Shown one piece after another: positions 1-7,645 of a stretch of DNA of 24,200 nt; position 1 is the first letter of the stretch, and each line of letters begins with the position of its first letter. Made by a program: the position numbers and the translations under genes. The stretch is from a virus. The DNA lies in the IMG/VR virus record IMGVR_UViG_3300015371_000171, positions 1 to 24,200 of that record, one strand, 5' to 3'. The notes below the pieces were generated by a model. That model searched no databases, was not told where the DNA came from, and was given only the letters and a program-made list of their open reading frames with translations.

Positions 1-198
1 CAGCGCCAACGCCTCGACCGTCATCAGGTGCGCGGTCAGGTACATGATCGCGGGCTTCTGGTCGGCCGTGATCCAGTTGTCGCCGACGTCGCGCGCCGCC
101 TCCGGGATCACCACCTCGATGACCTCTTCCTGGTCCTCGAATTGCGGAAACCGGGTGACAAATTCATCAACAGTTGGGATTTCAGATGCCAAGGCCAT
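1..198 (-). CDS. Head-tail connector protein, DUF4054-like (N-terminal part, runs off the window)
   Basis: The reading frame starts at the ATG at 196-198 and stays open for 66 codons to the window edge, so the C-terminus is missing. The N-terminus begins MALASEIPTVDEFVTRFPQF and continues into a stretch with two conserved features of small phage adaptor proteins: an acidic helix after an 'F..RFP.F' opening, and a later 'A..YL.AHLMT.EAL' helix. This matches my memory of DUF4054 adaptors, which sit between portal and tail and are usually about 120-150 residues. The start overlaps the stop of the upstream gene by one base (TGATG), and GGGAG lies a suitable distance upstream. Its position after capsid genes fits a head-completion role. 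The family name is from recall, not a search. Confidence 0.72.
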   Translation of the reverse strand, partial: MALASEIPTVDEFVTRFPQFEDQEEVIEVVIPEAARDVGDNWITADQKPAIMYLTAHLMTVEALAL

Positions 199-821
199 CA
201 ATCATCTCCCAAATTTTGCGCTTGCTTCAGCGCCTCCATTATTTGCGACTTCTTTGGGCGACCCGGCAAGGCGCGCTCGGCAAGCACCTTATTGGCCAAG
301 CGACGGAAGTCCGCTTCTCCGAATTCCTCCGAGCGGTTGAGCAATTCGGCGGGCGTGCTCGGCTCCGGCTTTTTCTCGGGCTCCGGCTCGGGCGGCTTAG
401 CCGCTTGCCTGGCGGCGGCGGTAATCCTATTGGCCAATTCCGGCAACGACATAGGTTCGGGCGCGGGTGGAGGCGGCGGCATGCGATCCGGCCGGGCTAT
501 TTCGGCGCGGTCTTGCGAAGGTCGCACCTCCCTCGGTTGAGCCCAGGTAAATGAAATCAATGGCTCGGGCTGAGGCTCGCCATTGGCCGCTTGCTTCCTC
601 GCCTCCTCTATTTCTTTAAGCTTATGGTCATCGAGGTCGCCGCCGAGAAGGTCGATAGAAAGGGTATCGCCCTTATCGAAAGCCGTTGCGAAGCGCTCGA
701 TCTGCAAGGTAGGCAAATCGACATCAGCCGATTGCCCTGGGTTAATGGTGCGTGGAAGATTGTTGTGCTTGGCATAGACCACGCGCTGGCCCAAGCCGGT
801 ATTGGTGAGTCTCACTAACAT
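198..821 (-). CDS. Phage structural accessory protein, unknown (207 aa)
   Basis: I do not recognise the family. The ATG at 821 was chosen because GGGAG precedes it by a good distance and because it lies just after the major capsid gene; the frame stays open further upstream but only inside that gene. The first 65 residues look folded (MLVRLTNTGLGQRVVYAKHN, then a segment with 'INPGQSADVDLP'), resembling a small beta-domain. The middle is low complexity and rich in proline and glutamate (PPPPPAPEP, PPEPEPEKKPEP), which suggests a flexible linker. The C-terminus has helical, charged sequence. It sits between the capsid gene and the DUF4054 connector, so a minor head or decoration role is plausible but inferred from position only. 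Confidence 0.72.
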   Translation of the reverse strand: MLVRLTNTGLGQRVVYAKHNNLPRTINPGQSADVDLPTLQIERFATAFDKGDTLSIDLLGGDLDDHKLKEIEEARKQAANGEPQPEPLISFTWAQPREVRPSQDRAEIARPDRMPPPPPAPEPMSLPELANRITAAARQAAKPPEPEPEKKPEPSTPAELLNRSEEFGEADFRRLANKVLAERALPGRPKKSQIMEALKQAQNLGDD

Positions 822-886
822 TTGCTTTCTCCCTTTAGGCAAATGGCTGGGAGTTCTACACCCCCAGCCATTCCCCCATACCCATC

Positions 887-1837
887 CTAAGAAACGTAGT
901 TCAGAATGCCATCCATATAACGAACAGCGGATGGCCGCCTGATCTCCAGCCCGGCGAGCCGGAAAATTCCCGGCACATCGAAGACCAGCGGGCCGGTTTG
1001 CCAGACCGGCAAGAAGCGATGCGTCATCGGAATGTGCATCTTCAGCACCGACGGGTCGCGGCGATACGCAACCATGCGACCCGAACCGTTTGGGGCGGCA
1101 TTCTCCAGCCCGCGCACCGCGCGGATGATGAATGGCTGTCCCGTAACGTTGGTATAGACGTTGTTCGCCAATACCCACGAGAGCGCGGTCAAGCTGGTGC
1201 CGGTCACCCGGCCGGTTGCCAGAAGCGCCATCGCGTCGAGCGGCAAGAGCAACGTATTGGCCAATTCAACCGAGCCAGTGCCGGTCCACATGCCGGTGAT
1301 CAGCATGTTGATGTCCCGCATGATCTGGTCAATCGTCTTGGCCGACCAAGAATCGTCGCCGCCCGTGCCATCGGCCGGGGCGGCAACAATGGTGATGCCA
1401 GGGTAATTGATAAGCCCTGGGAAGTTCTTCGCAGTGTCGCCGCGCATGGCGATCTTATCGATGAACTCCTCGGAAGCGCGCTTGGCCGCAAGCGCGCGCT
1501 CAGCGGTCAGGTTCATGCCGATTTGCATGGCCTGGCCGATCTCCTCCAGCGTCCACCTATAGCCAATTTCGGCCATGTCGACGCCAACCTCGAATTGCGA
1601 GCGCTCGATGTCAGCGACATGGACGTCTTTGGCGTAATGGTGGAACCAATTCGCTACACCCACTTTGTTGGTTGAATAGTAGGTGACCGACTTGGTCCAT
1701 TCTGGCGCGGAAGTGTCCACTGGCACAAGATCCGGATACTGAACATCCGGGTATTGCGTCTCAAGCACGATTGGCTCGACATAAGCCAATTGGCTTTGCA
1801 GGAAGCCCAACGCCTGTTGGGCATCAGGGATAAACAT
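887..1837 (-). CDS. Major capsid protein, DUF2184 family
   Basis: This 316-residue protein forms the icosahedral shell. It reads like DUF2184 capsid proteins (HK97-fold type): an N-terminal MFIPDAQQALGFLQSQ helix, then 'PVDTSAPEW..SVTYYS..KVGVANWF', the 'ADIERSQFEVGVDMAEIGYRW' segment, and a C-terminal 'IRRPSAVRYMDGI' end. The length is normal for the family. AGGAG lies nine bases before the ATG, the strong ribosome site expected of an abundant protein. The preceding gene is a cement protein and before that a protease with a scaffold tail, so the order protease/scaffold, cement, capsid is the classic head assembly block. A 54-base gap separates it from the cement gene. Confidence 0.9.
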   Translation of the reverse strand: MFIPDAQQALGFLQSQLAYVEPIVLETQYPDVQYPDLVPVDTSAPEWTKSVTYYSTNKVGVANWFHHYAKDVHVADIERSQFEVGVDMAEIGYRWTLEEIGQAMQIGMNLTAERALAAKRASEEFIDKIAMRGDTAKNFPGLINYPGITIVAAPADGTGGDDSWSAKTIDQIMRDINMLITGMWTGTGSVELANTLLLPLDAMALLATGRVTGTSLTALSWVLANNVYTNVTGQPFIIRAVRGLENAAPNGSGRMVAYRRDPSVLKMHIPMTHRFLPVWQTGPLVFDVPGIFRLAGLEIRRPSAVRYMDGILNYVS

Positions 1838-1891
1838 GTTTCATTTCTCCTATTGCGAGGGGTGTGTTGAGTCGAAAGCCGTTGCCACCAA

Positions 1892-2356
1892 TTAGGGCGA
1901 GGCGCGAGCCATCAACTCGACGATCGCCCGAGCACCCGCCGCAGCATTGGTGACCCAGCGCGCGCCGACGATTGGACCGATGCCGCCCGCATTGGAGAGC
2001 GCGCCGGTCGAAGTGTTGTAATAGACGGGATTGCCCGCCGCCACAGCCGCGCCAGCGAGCACCCAAATTTGACCATCTTGGATGTAGCCGACGTTGCTGT
2101 ATTGCGGGTAGGAATCCTGAGCGGTCGGATTCGGCCGCACAGTGATATCCCTAACCGTAATGCCCAGGAAGTTGGCGAGCGTGCCGCCAAGCACGACGCC
2201 CTTCTCGCCCGCGCCTTGGCCGACAACCAAGCCGAAGCCGATCCCGGCCGCCGTTTCACAAATGCCGGTGCGCGTGCCAAAGTCGGCCGCCTCGATGGTG
2301 CCAGGCGAAGGCGGCAGCATCGTTGCCGGATAGGAAGTTTGGACTGCAGGAGCCAT
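1892..2356 (-). CDS. Structural cement / head decoration protein (gp24-like)
   Basis: This 154-residue protein probably binds the outside of the capsid lattice and stabilises it. The start at 2356 (MAPAVQTSYPATM) is preferred over an upstream in-frame codon at 2377 because AAGGAG lies eight bases before it. The body is rich in glycine, alanine and beta-type sequence ('GLVVGQGAGEKGVVLGG', 'FLGITVRDITV', 'GDQIWVLAGAAVAAG'-like runs, ending 'GARAIVELMARASP'), as in phage structural cement proteins that follow the scaffold and precede the capsid gene. That neighbourhood is present here. The assignment rests on composition, length and context. DUF2190-like capsid proteins of similar look are the alternative. 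Confidence 0.78.
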   Translation of the reverse strand: MAPAVQTSYPATMLPPSPGTIEAADFGTRTGICETAAGIGFGLVVGQGAGEKGVVLGGTLANFLGITVRDITVRPNPTAQDSYPQYSNVGYIQDGQIWVLAGAAVAAGNPVYYNTSTGALSNAGGIGPIVGARWVTNAAAGARAIVELMARASP

Positions 2357-2407
2357 GAAGGAATCTCCTTTTTTCAATGGCTATTAGGGAAGAGAGTGAG
2401 AGAGGGA

Positions 2408-3061
2408 TCAGGCGGCTTTGCCGCCTGGGTTCTTCCAGCGCTCCGACAATTTCTTGTCGGCCTCGGCTTGCGCCTTGTTCTTGGCGTCCTGGTTCCAATT
2501 GCCTGGACCAGGCTGGTGCCCGCCTTGGAAGGCACGCGCGGTATCCATGACACCAGGCGCGGGATCGATCTTGACGCCCGCAACCAAAGTATCAAAGGAC
2601 ACTTTGATCTGGTCATCGGTCCAGCCCTTGGCGGTATCGCCAAGCTTCGCATCGACCACCTGGCGGCGGATCTCCGCATCGCTCTTCTTGTCGGTGACCA
2701 GCTTATCGCCAAGCACCGCTTTCGCCTTGCCGAGCATTGCGCCGCGCTCTTGCACCAGCGCCTCGAGCTTTTCGGGCGTTAGCGCCGCGTCAGCGACTTG
2801 CTTCTTCAAGGTCTCGATTTCGGCATTGGCCTTATCGAGCGCGGTCTTATGGTCGGTCACGAGCTTGGCAATTGCCGCCTCGTGCTCGGCCTTCGCCTTG
2901 GCGGAGTCGGTAGTAAGTTGCGTCACCTGAGCCGTGGAGGCGTTCAGTTTATCACCGAACTCCTTCAGGGTCTTGGACACAATGGTGGCGGACTGCGCAT
3001 CCATGGTAAGTGGAATGCTGTCCACCAAAATTGTGCTCACTTGCTTGGTAGGTTCAGACAT
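2408..3061 (-). CDS. Nested scaffold protein starting inside the DUF2213 gene
   Basis: Within the protease-scaffold gene, codon 204 is an ATG at 3059-3061 preceded by AAAGGAG with eight bases between, one of the best ribosome sites in the window. Translation from it gives a 217-residue scaffold alone (MSEPTKQVSTILVDS onwards), sharing frame and stop with the full gene. The region is predicted coiled coil by its heptad-like charged runs (for example the K/E/A-rich stretch after 'TDSAKAKAEHEAAIAKL'). Lambda C/Nu3 uses the same arrangement, where the scaffold is made separately in excess. The start is inferred from sequence only. Confidence 0.6.
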   Translation of the reverse strand: MSEPTKQVSTILVDSIPLTMDAQSATIVSKTLKEFGDKLNASTAQVTQLTTDSAKAKAEHEAAIAKLVTDHKTALDKANAEIETLKKQVADAALTPEKLEALVQERGAMLGKAKAVLGDKLVTDKKSDAEIRRQVVDAKLGDTAKGWTDDQIKVSFDTLVAGVKIDPAPGVMDTARAFQGGHQPGPGNWNQDAKNKAQAEADKKLSERWKNPGGKAA

Positions 3062-3670
3062 GTCTTCGTCTCCTTTATTGGCGGCCGGGTCCGCCGAATC
3101 GTCGTCAGCAGAGGCGGACCCGGTCCCGTCTCCGATTCTCAATTTTGAACCGCCGCGTGCGGCATCCACAATAGCGATGTGGTTGACGCGAATGGCGGTC
3201 TGGATCGCGTCATATTGCTCTTGAGTGTCCGGCGTGACGCCAGACTCCCACTTTAATTCAGCCGAATAGCCGACCGACAATTCGCTCTTGCCTTGCTCAA
3301 TATCGGTCACCGCTTTGCCGTCCATGATCAGCATCGGCACGCGAATAAAATCGCCATCGCGAACTACCTCGCCATCGGCGGCACCGACCGAATAGGTTTT
3401 CCAATTGTCGGCGGTTATCGGGGTGCGCGGGTGATCGTTGGTGATCGGCTTGTGCCCATAGGTCGCCATGCTCGCGCGCTCAAAGACCTGATCGGGCGGC
3501 CTATAGACCCGCACTGTATGCATCTCAGGCATACCGACCTCGCTGCCTGAATACAACTGGATGCCGGTGCGCGCCACGCGCGGCACAGCGGTCAAATAGC
3601 CATCGCTGGTCTTGCGAAATTTCGCTGACGCATCCAGCGCCATGCGGTCGATGATACGGATCGCCGTCAT
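2408..3670 (-). CDS. DUF2213 prohead protease with scaffold-like C-terminal tail
   Basis: This 420-residue protein has two parts. Residues 1 to about 180 match DUF2213, a family regarded as prohead proteases: MALDASAKFRKTSDGYLTA, then 'YGHKPITNDHPRTPIT', 'SVGAADGEVVRDGDF', 'ELSVGYSAEL' and 'HIAIVDAARGG'. The histidine of NDHP and the serine of SVGYS are likely active-site residues by analogy. After an acidic serine/alanine linker (about 180-203), residues 204-420 form a long, charged, coiled-coil-rich region typical of scaffolds, ending in basic residues. GGAGGAG precedes the ATG. The scaffold would guide capsid assembly and be cut away by the protease. It follows a glycosyltransferase gene after an 18-base gap. 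Confidence 0.86.
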   Translation of the reverse strand: MTAIRIIDRMALDASAKFRKTSDGYLTAVPRVARTGIQLYSGSEVGMPEMHTVRVYRPPDQVFERASMATYGHKPITNDHPRTPITADNWKTYSVGAADGEVVRDGDFIRVPMLIMDGKAVTDIEQGKSELSVGYSAELKWESGVTPDTQEQYDAIQTAIRVNHIAIVDAARGGSKLRIGDGTGSASADDDSADPAANKGDEDMSEPTKQVSTILVDSIPLTMDAQSATIVSKTLKEFGDKLNASTAQVTQLTTDSAKAKAEHEAAIAKLVTDHKTALDKANAEIETLKKQVADAALTPEKLEALVQERGAMLGKAKAVLGDKLVTDKKSDAEIRRQVVDAKLGDTAKGWTDDQIKVSFDTLVAGVKIDPAPGVMDTARAFQGGHQPGPGNWNQDAKNKAQAEADKKLSERWKNPGGKAA

Positions 3671-3688
3671 CGTCTCCTCCAGTTGGTT

Positions 3689-4471
3689 TTAAAGTGCTGC
3701 TATTTCAGCAATGGGCGCGCTTGGCACATGCGGCGCGGGCTCGCTCTTGCGCCAATGCTGCTTGATCCATGCCGCTTCGTTTTGCACATTCGGGTGCCAG
3801 GGCTTCTTCTTGCCGTGAAAGAAAACAATAGATGTGCCATTGACTAGCTTCGGCCGCCTGGCCACCTCTCTCGGGTAGGAGACCGCCGTGGGAAAGCCCC
3901 AATTGCCGCAGGTCGAATCGCCCGCGAAATTGTAGCTCAACCAGGACTGGTCGCTGCCGAGATAGCCAGCCTGGTGCACCGCATCCGGCGTGCGCTCGGG
4001 ATTGAATTGGGTCCAGACCTTGCTGTTCTCGCGGGCGGTAAACATCCACATGCTGCCGTTAAAGACTCGAAGGTGATGTGAGCCCCTGACCGCCCAACCT
4101 ACAAAATGCTGCGGCTTATTCCAGAGCGGGCGCATATCGCCAGTGATCACAGAGTCAAGATCGATTGAACATATGCGCTGGCCTGGCGCTATGCCCATGG
4201 CCTCTTGAGTCTTTGGGTCAAAGAGTTTCAAGCGCCTATAACAAGAGGGAAGATTGGCCCCGGAGCGATTGCTTAGCCCGCTATGGTCATCCCAAAGCGG
4301 AAAGACATCGCACCCTTCTATCCCACTCGGGTCATCAGTCACGCAAATAATTCGAAAAGGCATGCCATGAGCATGCCGCCTGAGCATGCTGACCATGACA
4401 TTGACGTGCTCGGAAAGATAGGCATGCTTGAAATTTGCTTGCACCCATTTCCAGAGCACAACATTCAGCAT
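3689..4471 (-). CDS. GT-A fold glycosyltransferase (GT8-like)
   Basis: This 260-residue protein probably transfers a sugar from a nucleotide-sugar donor. It has an N-terminal Rossmann-like opening (VVLWKWVQ, then HVNVMVSMLRRH, then FRIICVTDD), followed by the metal-binding DxD motif at residues 104-106 (SIDLDSVITGDM), where DLD is preceded by hydrophobic residues as usual in GT-A enzymes. A later 'FNGSMWMF' and 'GSDQSWLS' resemble the acceptor-side motifs of GT8-type enzymes, and 'VFFHGKKKPW' ends the core. The ATG overlaps the stop of the upstream glycosyltransferase by seven bases. The donor and acceptor cannot be read from the sequence. Confidence 0.78.
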   Translation of the reverse strand: MLNVVLWKWVQANFKHAYLSEHVNVMVSMLRRHAHGMPFRIICVTDDPSGIEGCDVFPLWDDHSGLSNRSGANLPSCYRRLKLFDPKTQEAMGIAPGQRICSIDLDSVITGDMRPLWNKPQHFVGWAVRGSHHLRVFNGSMWMFTARENSKVWTQFNPERTPDAVHQAGYLGSDQSWLSYNFAGDSTCGNWGFPTAVSYPREVARRPKLVNGTSIVFFHGKKKPWHPNVQNEAAWIKQHWRKSEPAPHVPSAPIAEIAAL

Positions 4472-5172
4472 GGGAAAACCCGCTCATAGGGAAAGCTCCC
4501 ACGCAAAGGCTGCCAGCCCAATTCGGCTTCGCGCTTGTGCTTTATAGCCTTGATCGCTGGCTTGTCCTCGGGCTGCTTGCGGAGATAGGTTGTGGTCGAA
4601 GCATCAGCGATCACAGTGCGCGGCACCCGAATGATCGGCTGAACAAATTGCCGCACTGGATAAAGCGCGCGCAGCCGCTCCGAGAAATCGCCATCAGTGC
4701 CATAGAAGCCAGCGAAGCGCTCATCATAGCCGCCGACCCGCTCAAATTGTCGCTTAGTCATGAGCCAGGTATTCGGGTGCGGCTTATAGACCACCAATTC
4801 CGGGGCGGAAACCCGCGCGAATTGATAGACTTGCTTCTCCGAATGCTCGCCAAGCAAGACCGCCCGCCAAGTCTCTTCTGGCACTAGGTGATCGATGTCA
4901 GTCATCAGCACCCAGTGCGTTTCAGCATGAGCTACGCCTATATTGCGCGCTGCATCCTGGTTCCAGCGCACATCCACCTTGATCCTGTAAAGCTGGAGCG
5001 CCACACCATAGAGATCCTCAGCATGCGCCGGGTGCTTGGGCGAGCCGTCATCCACAATGACCACCGAGAGCCAATCCCGGAGATCGCGCGGCAATGACCG
5101 AAGATGCCGATAATATTCCCGCAGCATGCCGGGGTTCTCATAATAGGGCATGACCAAGCTGACCGGAGTCAC
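4465..5172 (-). CDS. GT2-type glycosyltransferase
   Basis: This 235-residue protein is a family 2 (GT-A) glycosyltransferase. It opens with SLVMPYYENPGML, has 'VVIVDDGSP' with DDGS at residues 41-44 for nucleotide binding, then 'NQDAARNIGVAHA', and the metal-binding DxD as DID at residues 92-94 (LMTDIDHLVP). A 'GGYDERFAGFYGTDGDFSERL' segment matches the acceptor-side ED-type motif of the family. The GTG start at 5172 overlaps the stop of the DUF115-like gene (GTGA). It sits in a run of three sugar-related genes between the endolysin and the prohead protease, so it probably acts with its neighbours on one glycan. Confidence 0.88.
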   Translation of the reverse strand: MTPVSLVMPYYENPGMLREYYRHLRSLPRDLRDWLSVVIVDDGSPKHPAHAEDLYGVALQLYRIKVDVRWNQDAARNIGVAHAETHWVLMTDIDHLVPEETWRAVLLGEHSEKQVYQFARVSAPELVVYKPHPNTWLMTKRQFERVGGYDERFAGFYGTDGDFSERLRALYPVRQFVQPIIRVPRTVIADASTTTYLRKQPEDKPAIKAIKHKREAELGWQPLRGSFPYERVFPC

Positions 5173-5795
5173 GCAGCGATCCCCAATTCCTTCGGGCTTA
5201 TCTTCGGGAAGGCGGTTATCTTGGAGTGCTCGGAAACATTGACCACATTGATCCTCTGCGCCGCCAAGGTCAAAGCAATCTGTTCGAATTCGGCGGCCCA
5301 GCCCAGGTACTTACCGTTCGAGGTGCCACCGTTCTTCGCCGCCCATGGATACGGATCGTACCAATAGGGGCTCCCGTTCGGGCCTCGGCACATGTCGAAG
5401 CCAAATAGGAAGACCTCCATCCGGCCCACGGTATTCAAGCAAAAGATATACGCGAGGTTGATCGCGCAAGTGCCGGTGTTGGTGCCGTTCAGCCGCTCGG
5501 GCGAGCGCGAAAATTCCACCGAAGTATGGTCGCAATCGAAAATATGTACCCAATCTTCACCCATCCAATCAATATTTTGAACCGCCGAGCGGCGGAGCCA
5601 GGATCGTATAGCAAGCGCCTGGAGATCTTGCCAGCGATGCTCGGTCCAGAGCCGATCCATAGACACGATCTCTTGCACCGGCCGCCTTAGCTTGAGCCCG
5701 GCGTCGTTGCAAGCAATGACAAAGCCGGGCACCTTCTTATGGTCAACCTCTTTGAAGGACCAGCCTGCGCCAATGACCGAGATAGTTTGCGTCAT
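5169..5795 (-). CDS. DUF115-like Rossmann-fold protein of the glycosylation cluster
   Basis: This 208-residue protein starts at the ATG at 5795, which overlaps the endolysin stop (ATGA); an upstream in-frame codon at 5810 is less likely. The N-terminus TISVIGAGWSFKEVD followed by 'VIACNDAGL' matches the nucleotide-binding opening of DUF115/MptE-like proteins found in phages and in surface-glycan or flagellin-modification clusters. A second motif, 'NGTNTGTCAINLAYIF', followed by 'VFLFGFDM', is also typical. Some relatives are annotated as glycosyltransferases or sialyltransferase-like. The exact reaction is unknown. The position directly before two glycosyltransferases supports a sugar-transfer role. 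Confidence 0.68.
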   Translation of the reverse strand: MTQTISVIGAGWSFKEVDHKKVPGFVIACNDAGLKLRRPVQEIVSMDRLWTEHRWQDLQALAIRSWLRRSAVQNIDWMGEDWVHIFDCDHTSVEFSRSPERLNGTNTGTCAINLAYIFCLNTVGRMEVFLFGFDMCRGPNGSPYWYDPYPWAAKNGGTSNGKYLGWAAEFEQIALTLAAQRINVVNVSEHSKITAFPKISPKELGIAA

Positions 5796-6913
5796 ATAGC
5801 GAATTGCCAATCGACGGTGCCCATGCCGTCAATGCCTATGGCCCTGGCCAGCGCCGGAGAGAGATCAATGCCCGCGCCATTGGTGGGCCGCCCGCTCATG
5901 TCCGTGCCGCTCTCGGCTTGCGGGCGCTGGCCGCTCTCCCAATAGGGGTCGTCTATATTCCAAGGCCCGACATCCCATATAGCCGCCGTGGCGAAGAGGC
6001 CCGTGGCCCTATTATGCACCATGACCATGGGGCGCTCGCCCTCGAAGCGATCCGGCAAGGCGACATAGAGATCGGTATCGTTCAGCACTTTGTTCTCGTC
6101 ATAAGCGCTAACATTATAGTCTTCGGTGCCGCCGAATACGCTGGCGGTTATATTGCACTGGTTCGGCGGAATGGCTGGCTTGCTATGGAAATCTTCGCCA
6201 TTGATGGTCAGATAAACATCGCCGCGCAAGGAGATCTCAAGATCAATCGCATTGCGGCTTCCGCCGCGCCGCACAATTTGCCCATTGATAATGACGCTTA
6301 TGTTGCCGAGCACAGTACCGTTTATCTCGACCGCATTCTCGCCGCTAAGATCGGTCTCCGGCTCGGGCTCTATTTCTATTTCGGCCTCCTCCTCGCCCAG
6401 GCCGAAAAGGCATCGCGCAATTCCCTGGCAAATATCCTCGAAGCGCTCTTTGTAGAGTTCAGCATCCGCTTCGCTATCCACGAAGCAAGTCTCTATGAGG
6501 ATCGCGGGCTTATGGGTCTGGTTCAGGAAGAAAAGATCATCGCGGTATTTGGCCCCGCGATCTATGAAGAGCCCGGCTTGAGCAATGGCATCAGAGACCA
6601 GCGCCGCCACCGTGGCCTGACTGGTATAGAGAACCTCTGTGCCCATGGGCTTGGTGGTGTCTTGGTAAGCATTGAAGTGCACCGACACATCGCCGTCGCG
6701 CTCTTGCGAATTGTGGTAGTCGACAATGGTATTCAAGTTCTCGTTCTGCGAGGTCGAGGTATCATCATGGAAAGTTTCCACCTCTATGCCCAACTCACGC
6801 AAGGATTCGGCAACGCGCTCGACTACGCGGCGCGCCTCGGTTACCTCATCGAGGTAGCCGCTGGCTCCGCGAACGAAATGGCCGTGGCCGGAAGAGATTA
6901 CAAGCTTGGGCAT
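5792..6913 (-). CDS. Endolysin: N-acetylmuramoyl-L-alanine amidase (Amidase_3) with C-terminal DPBB domain
   Basis: This 373-residue protein should cut the amide bond between muramic acid and the stem peptide of peptidoglycan. Residues 1-170 are an Amidase_3 domain: 'ISSGHGHFVRGASG' with the zinc histidine (H10 or H12), E23 in 'YLDEVTEARRV', H79 in 'VSVHFNAY', and E141 in 'AILIETCFVDSEAD'. An acidic linker (about 174-190) follows, then a middle region of beta-type sequence. From about residue 290 comes an RlpA-like double-psi beta-barrel ('AAIWDVGPWNIDDPYW', 'GRPTNGAGIDLSPALARAIG', 'GTVDWQF'). There is no N-terminal signal, so a holin is expected. AGGA precedes the start. It sits in the head operon rather than in a compact lysis cassette. 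Confidence 0.93.
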   Translation of the reverse strand: MPKLVISSGHGHFVRGASGYLDEVTEARRVVERVAESLRELGIEVETFHDDTSTSQNENLNTIVDYHNSQERDGDVSVHFNAYQDTTKPMGTEVLYTSQATVAALVSDAIAQAGLFIDRGAKYRDDLFFLNQTHKPAILIETCFVDSEADAELYKERFEDICQGIARCLFGLGEEEAEIEIEPEPETDLSGENAVEINGTVLGNISVIINGQIVRRGGSRNAIDLEISLRGDVYLTINGEDFHSKPAIPPNQCNITASVFGGTEDYNVSAYDENKVLNDTDLYVALPDRFEGERPMVMVHNRATGLFATAAIWDVGPWNIDDPYWESGQRPQAESGTDMSGRPTNGAGIDLSPALARAIGIDGMGTVDWQFAI

Positions 6914-6917
6914 ATTA

Positions 6918-7265
6918 TTATCCTATTGACTCAACCGCTATAGCAAATTCTCGACGCGCGGTTTGCTTGATTGGATTGCCGCGCGTGCCAGACCTGAATT
7001 TGATCCATGCCACCGCGCGACCAATTTCTTCTGGAATGATCACGCCTGCTCCTGGCACCACGTGCTTGACCGTTACCTCGTAGCCGTCCAGGCCGAACAT
7101 GTCATTGTAGCCTTGGCCGTCAGTGGAGAACTGAAACGTCAATGGCGCGGCCGTCCATTCCACCGGCATGGTAATACGAGCCAGCTTTCCGTTGTTACAA
7201 CTAATAGGCAACGACAATGATTCTCCGGCTTCGATGACCGGACCATTGATGACAGCAAGCGGCAT
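6918..7265 (-). CDS. Phage protein of unknown function, beta-rich, possibly structural (115 aa)
   Basis: The protein begins MPLAVINGPVIEAGESLSLP and continues with alternating hydrophobic residues typical of a beta-sandwich ('ARITMPVEWTAAPLTFQFSTDGQGYNDMF', cut here; then 'VTVKHVVPGAGVIIPEEIGRA' and a 'WIKFRSGTRGNP' motif). I recall similar short proteins in many phages without a known role; the fold would suit a virion surface or tail-associated domain. AAGGAG lies eight bases before the ATG, a strong site. It lies between a small membrane-anchored protein and the endolysin, with only four bases to the latter. No catalytic motif is visible. Confidence 0.78.
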   Translation of the reverse strand: MPLAVINGPVIEAGESLSLPISCNNGKLARITMPVEWTAAPLTFQFSTDGQGYNDMFGLDGYEVTVKHVVPGAGVIIPEEIGRAVAWIKFRSGTRGNPIKQTARREFAIAVESIG

Positions 7266-7277
7266 AACATGCTCCTT

Positions 7278-7640
7278 TCAACACTGTGGCGGATTCCATT
7301 GTGTCACCGCCACCAGCGAATGCAAATAAATCCCCATGCCGTGATGGATGCCAGCCCGCGCTCGCGCTGGTTGGCCCTTGTCGCGCAAGTCCTTCATCCA
7401 GGTTTCCCACAGCACCTCGATGTGCTTCTCCAGCGCCTCGTCGATGGCCTTGAACATGACCGCCCGCAGCTTCTCGCGGCTCTTCTCGTCCATGCAATAG
7501 GTCGGCAAGATCGGCTGGGTGGGATGCGCCCACGGGTCGTATGGATGGGTTACCTTTTGCGTCTGCGACATCGAATCATCAGCGAGCAGCAACAGCGCGA
7601 TGCCCATGATGATCGTTGCCAATTCAGAGCGGCCAGCCAT
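7278..7640 (-). CDS. Small protein with N-terminal hydrophobic helix, unknown (120 aa)
   Basis: Residues 8-20 (ATIIMGIALLLLA) form a hydrophobic helix that could be a signal peptide or membrane anchor. The rest is soluble, with a proline/tryptophan-rich part ('HPYDPWAHPTQPILPTYCM') and an amphipathic helical part ('EKLRAVMFKAIDEALEKHIEVLWETWMKDL'). The start at 7640 has a weak ribosome site; an internal ATG at 7571 would remove the helix. It lies two genes upstream of the endolysin, so a lysis-accessory role (holin-like or spanin-like) is possible, but nothing in the sequence proves it. No family recognised. Confidence 0.68.
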   Translation of the reverse strand: MAGRSELATIIMGIALLLLADDSMSQTQKVTHPYDPWAHPTQPILPTYCMDEKSREKLRAVMFKAIDEALEKHIEVLWETWMKDLRDKGQPARARAGIHHGMGIYLHSLVAVTQWNPPQC

Positions 7641-7645
7641 TTCAT

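Noticed and set aside
198-1178. 326-codon version of the accessory protein starting inside the capsid gene
   Set aside because: The first 119 codons lie in a shadow frame of the capsid gene; the ATG at 821 has a good ribosome site.
998-1675. Plus-strand open frame of 225 codons opposite the capsid gene
   Set aside because: It mirrors the major capsid gene; the product is arginine/histidine-rich with no domain and no ribosome site.
2069-2782. Plus-strand open frame of 237 codons across the cement and scaffold genes
   Set aside because: It crosses two real minus-strand genes and their gap, and has no recognisable protein pattern.
5804-6943. Long plus-strand open frame of 379 codons opposite the endolysin
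   Set aside because: It is the complement of a well-supported gene with clear amidase and DPBB motifs. The product has no recognisable domain, and long antisense frames are common in this base composition.
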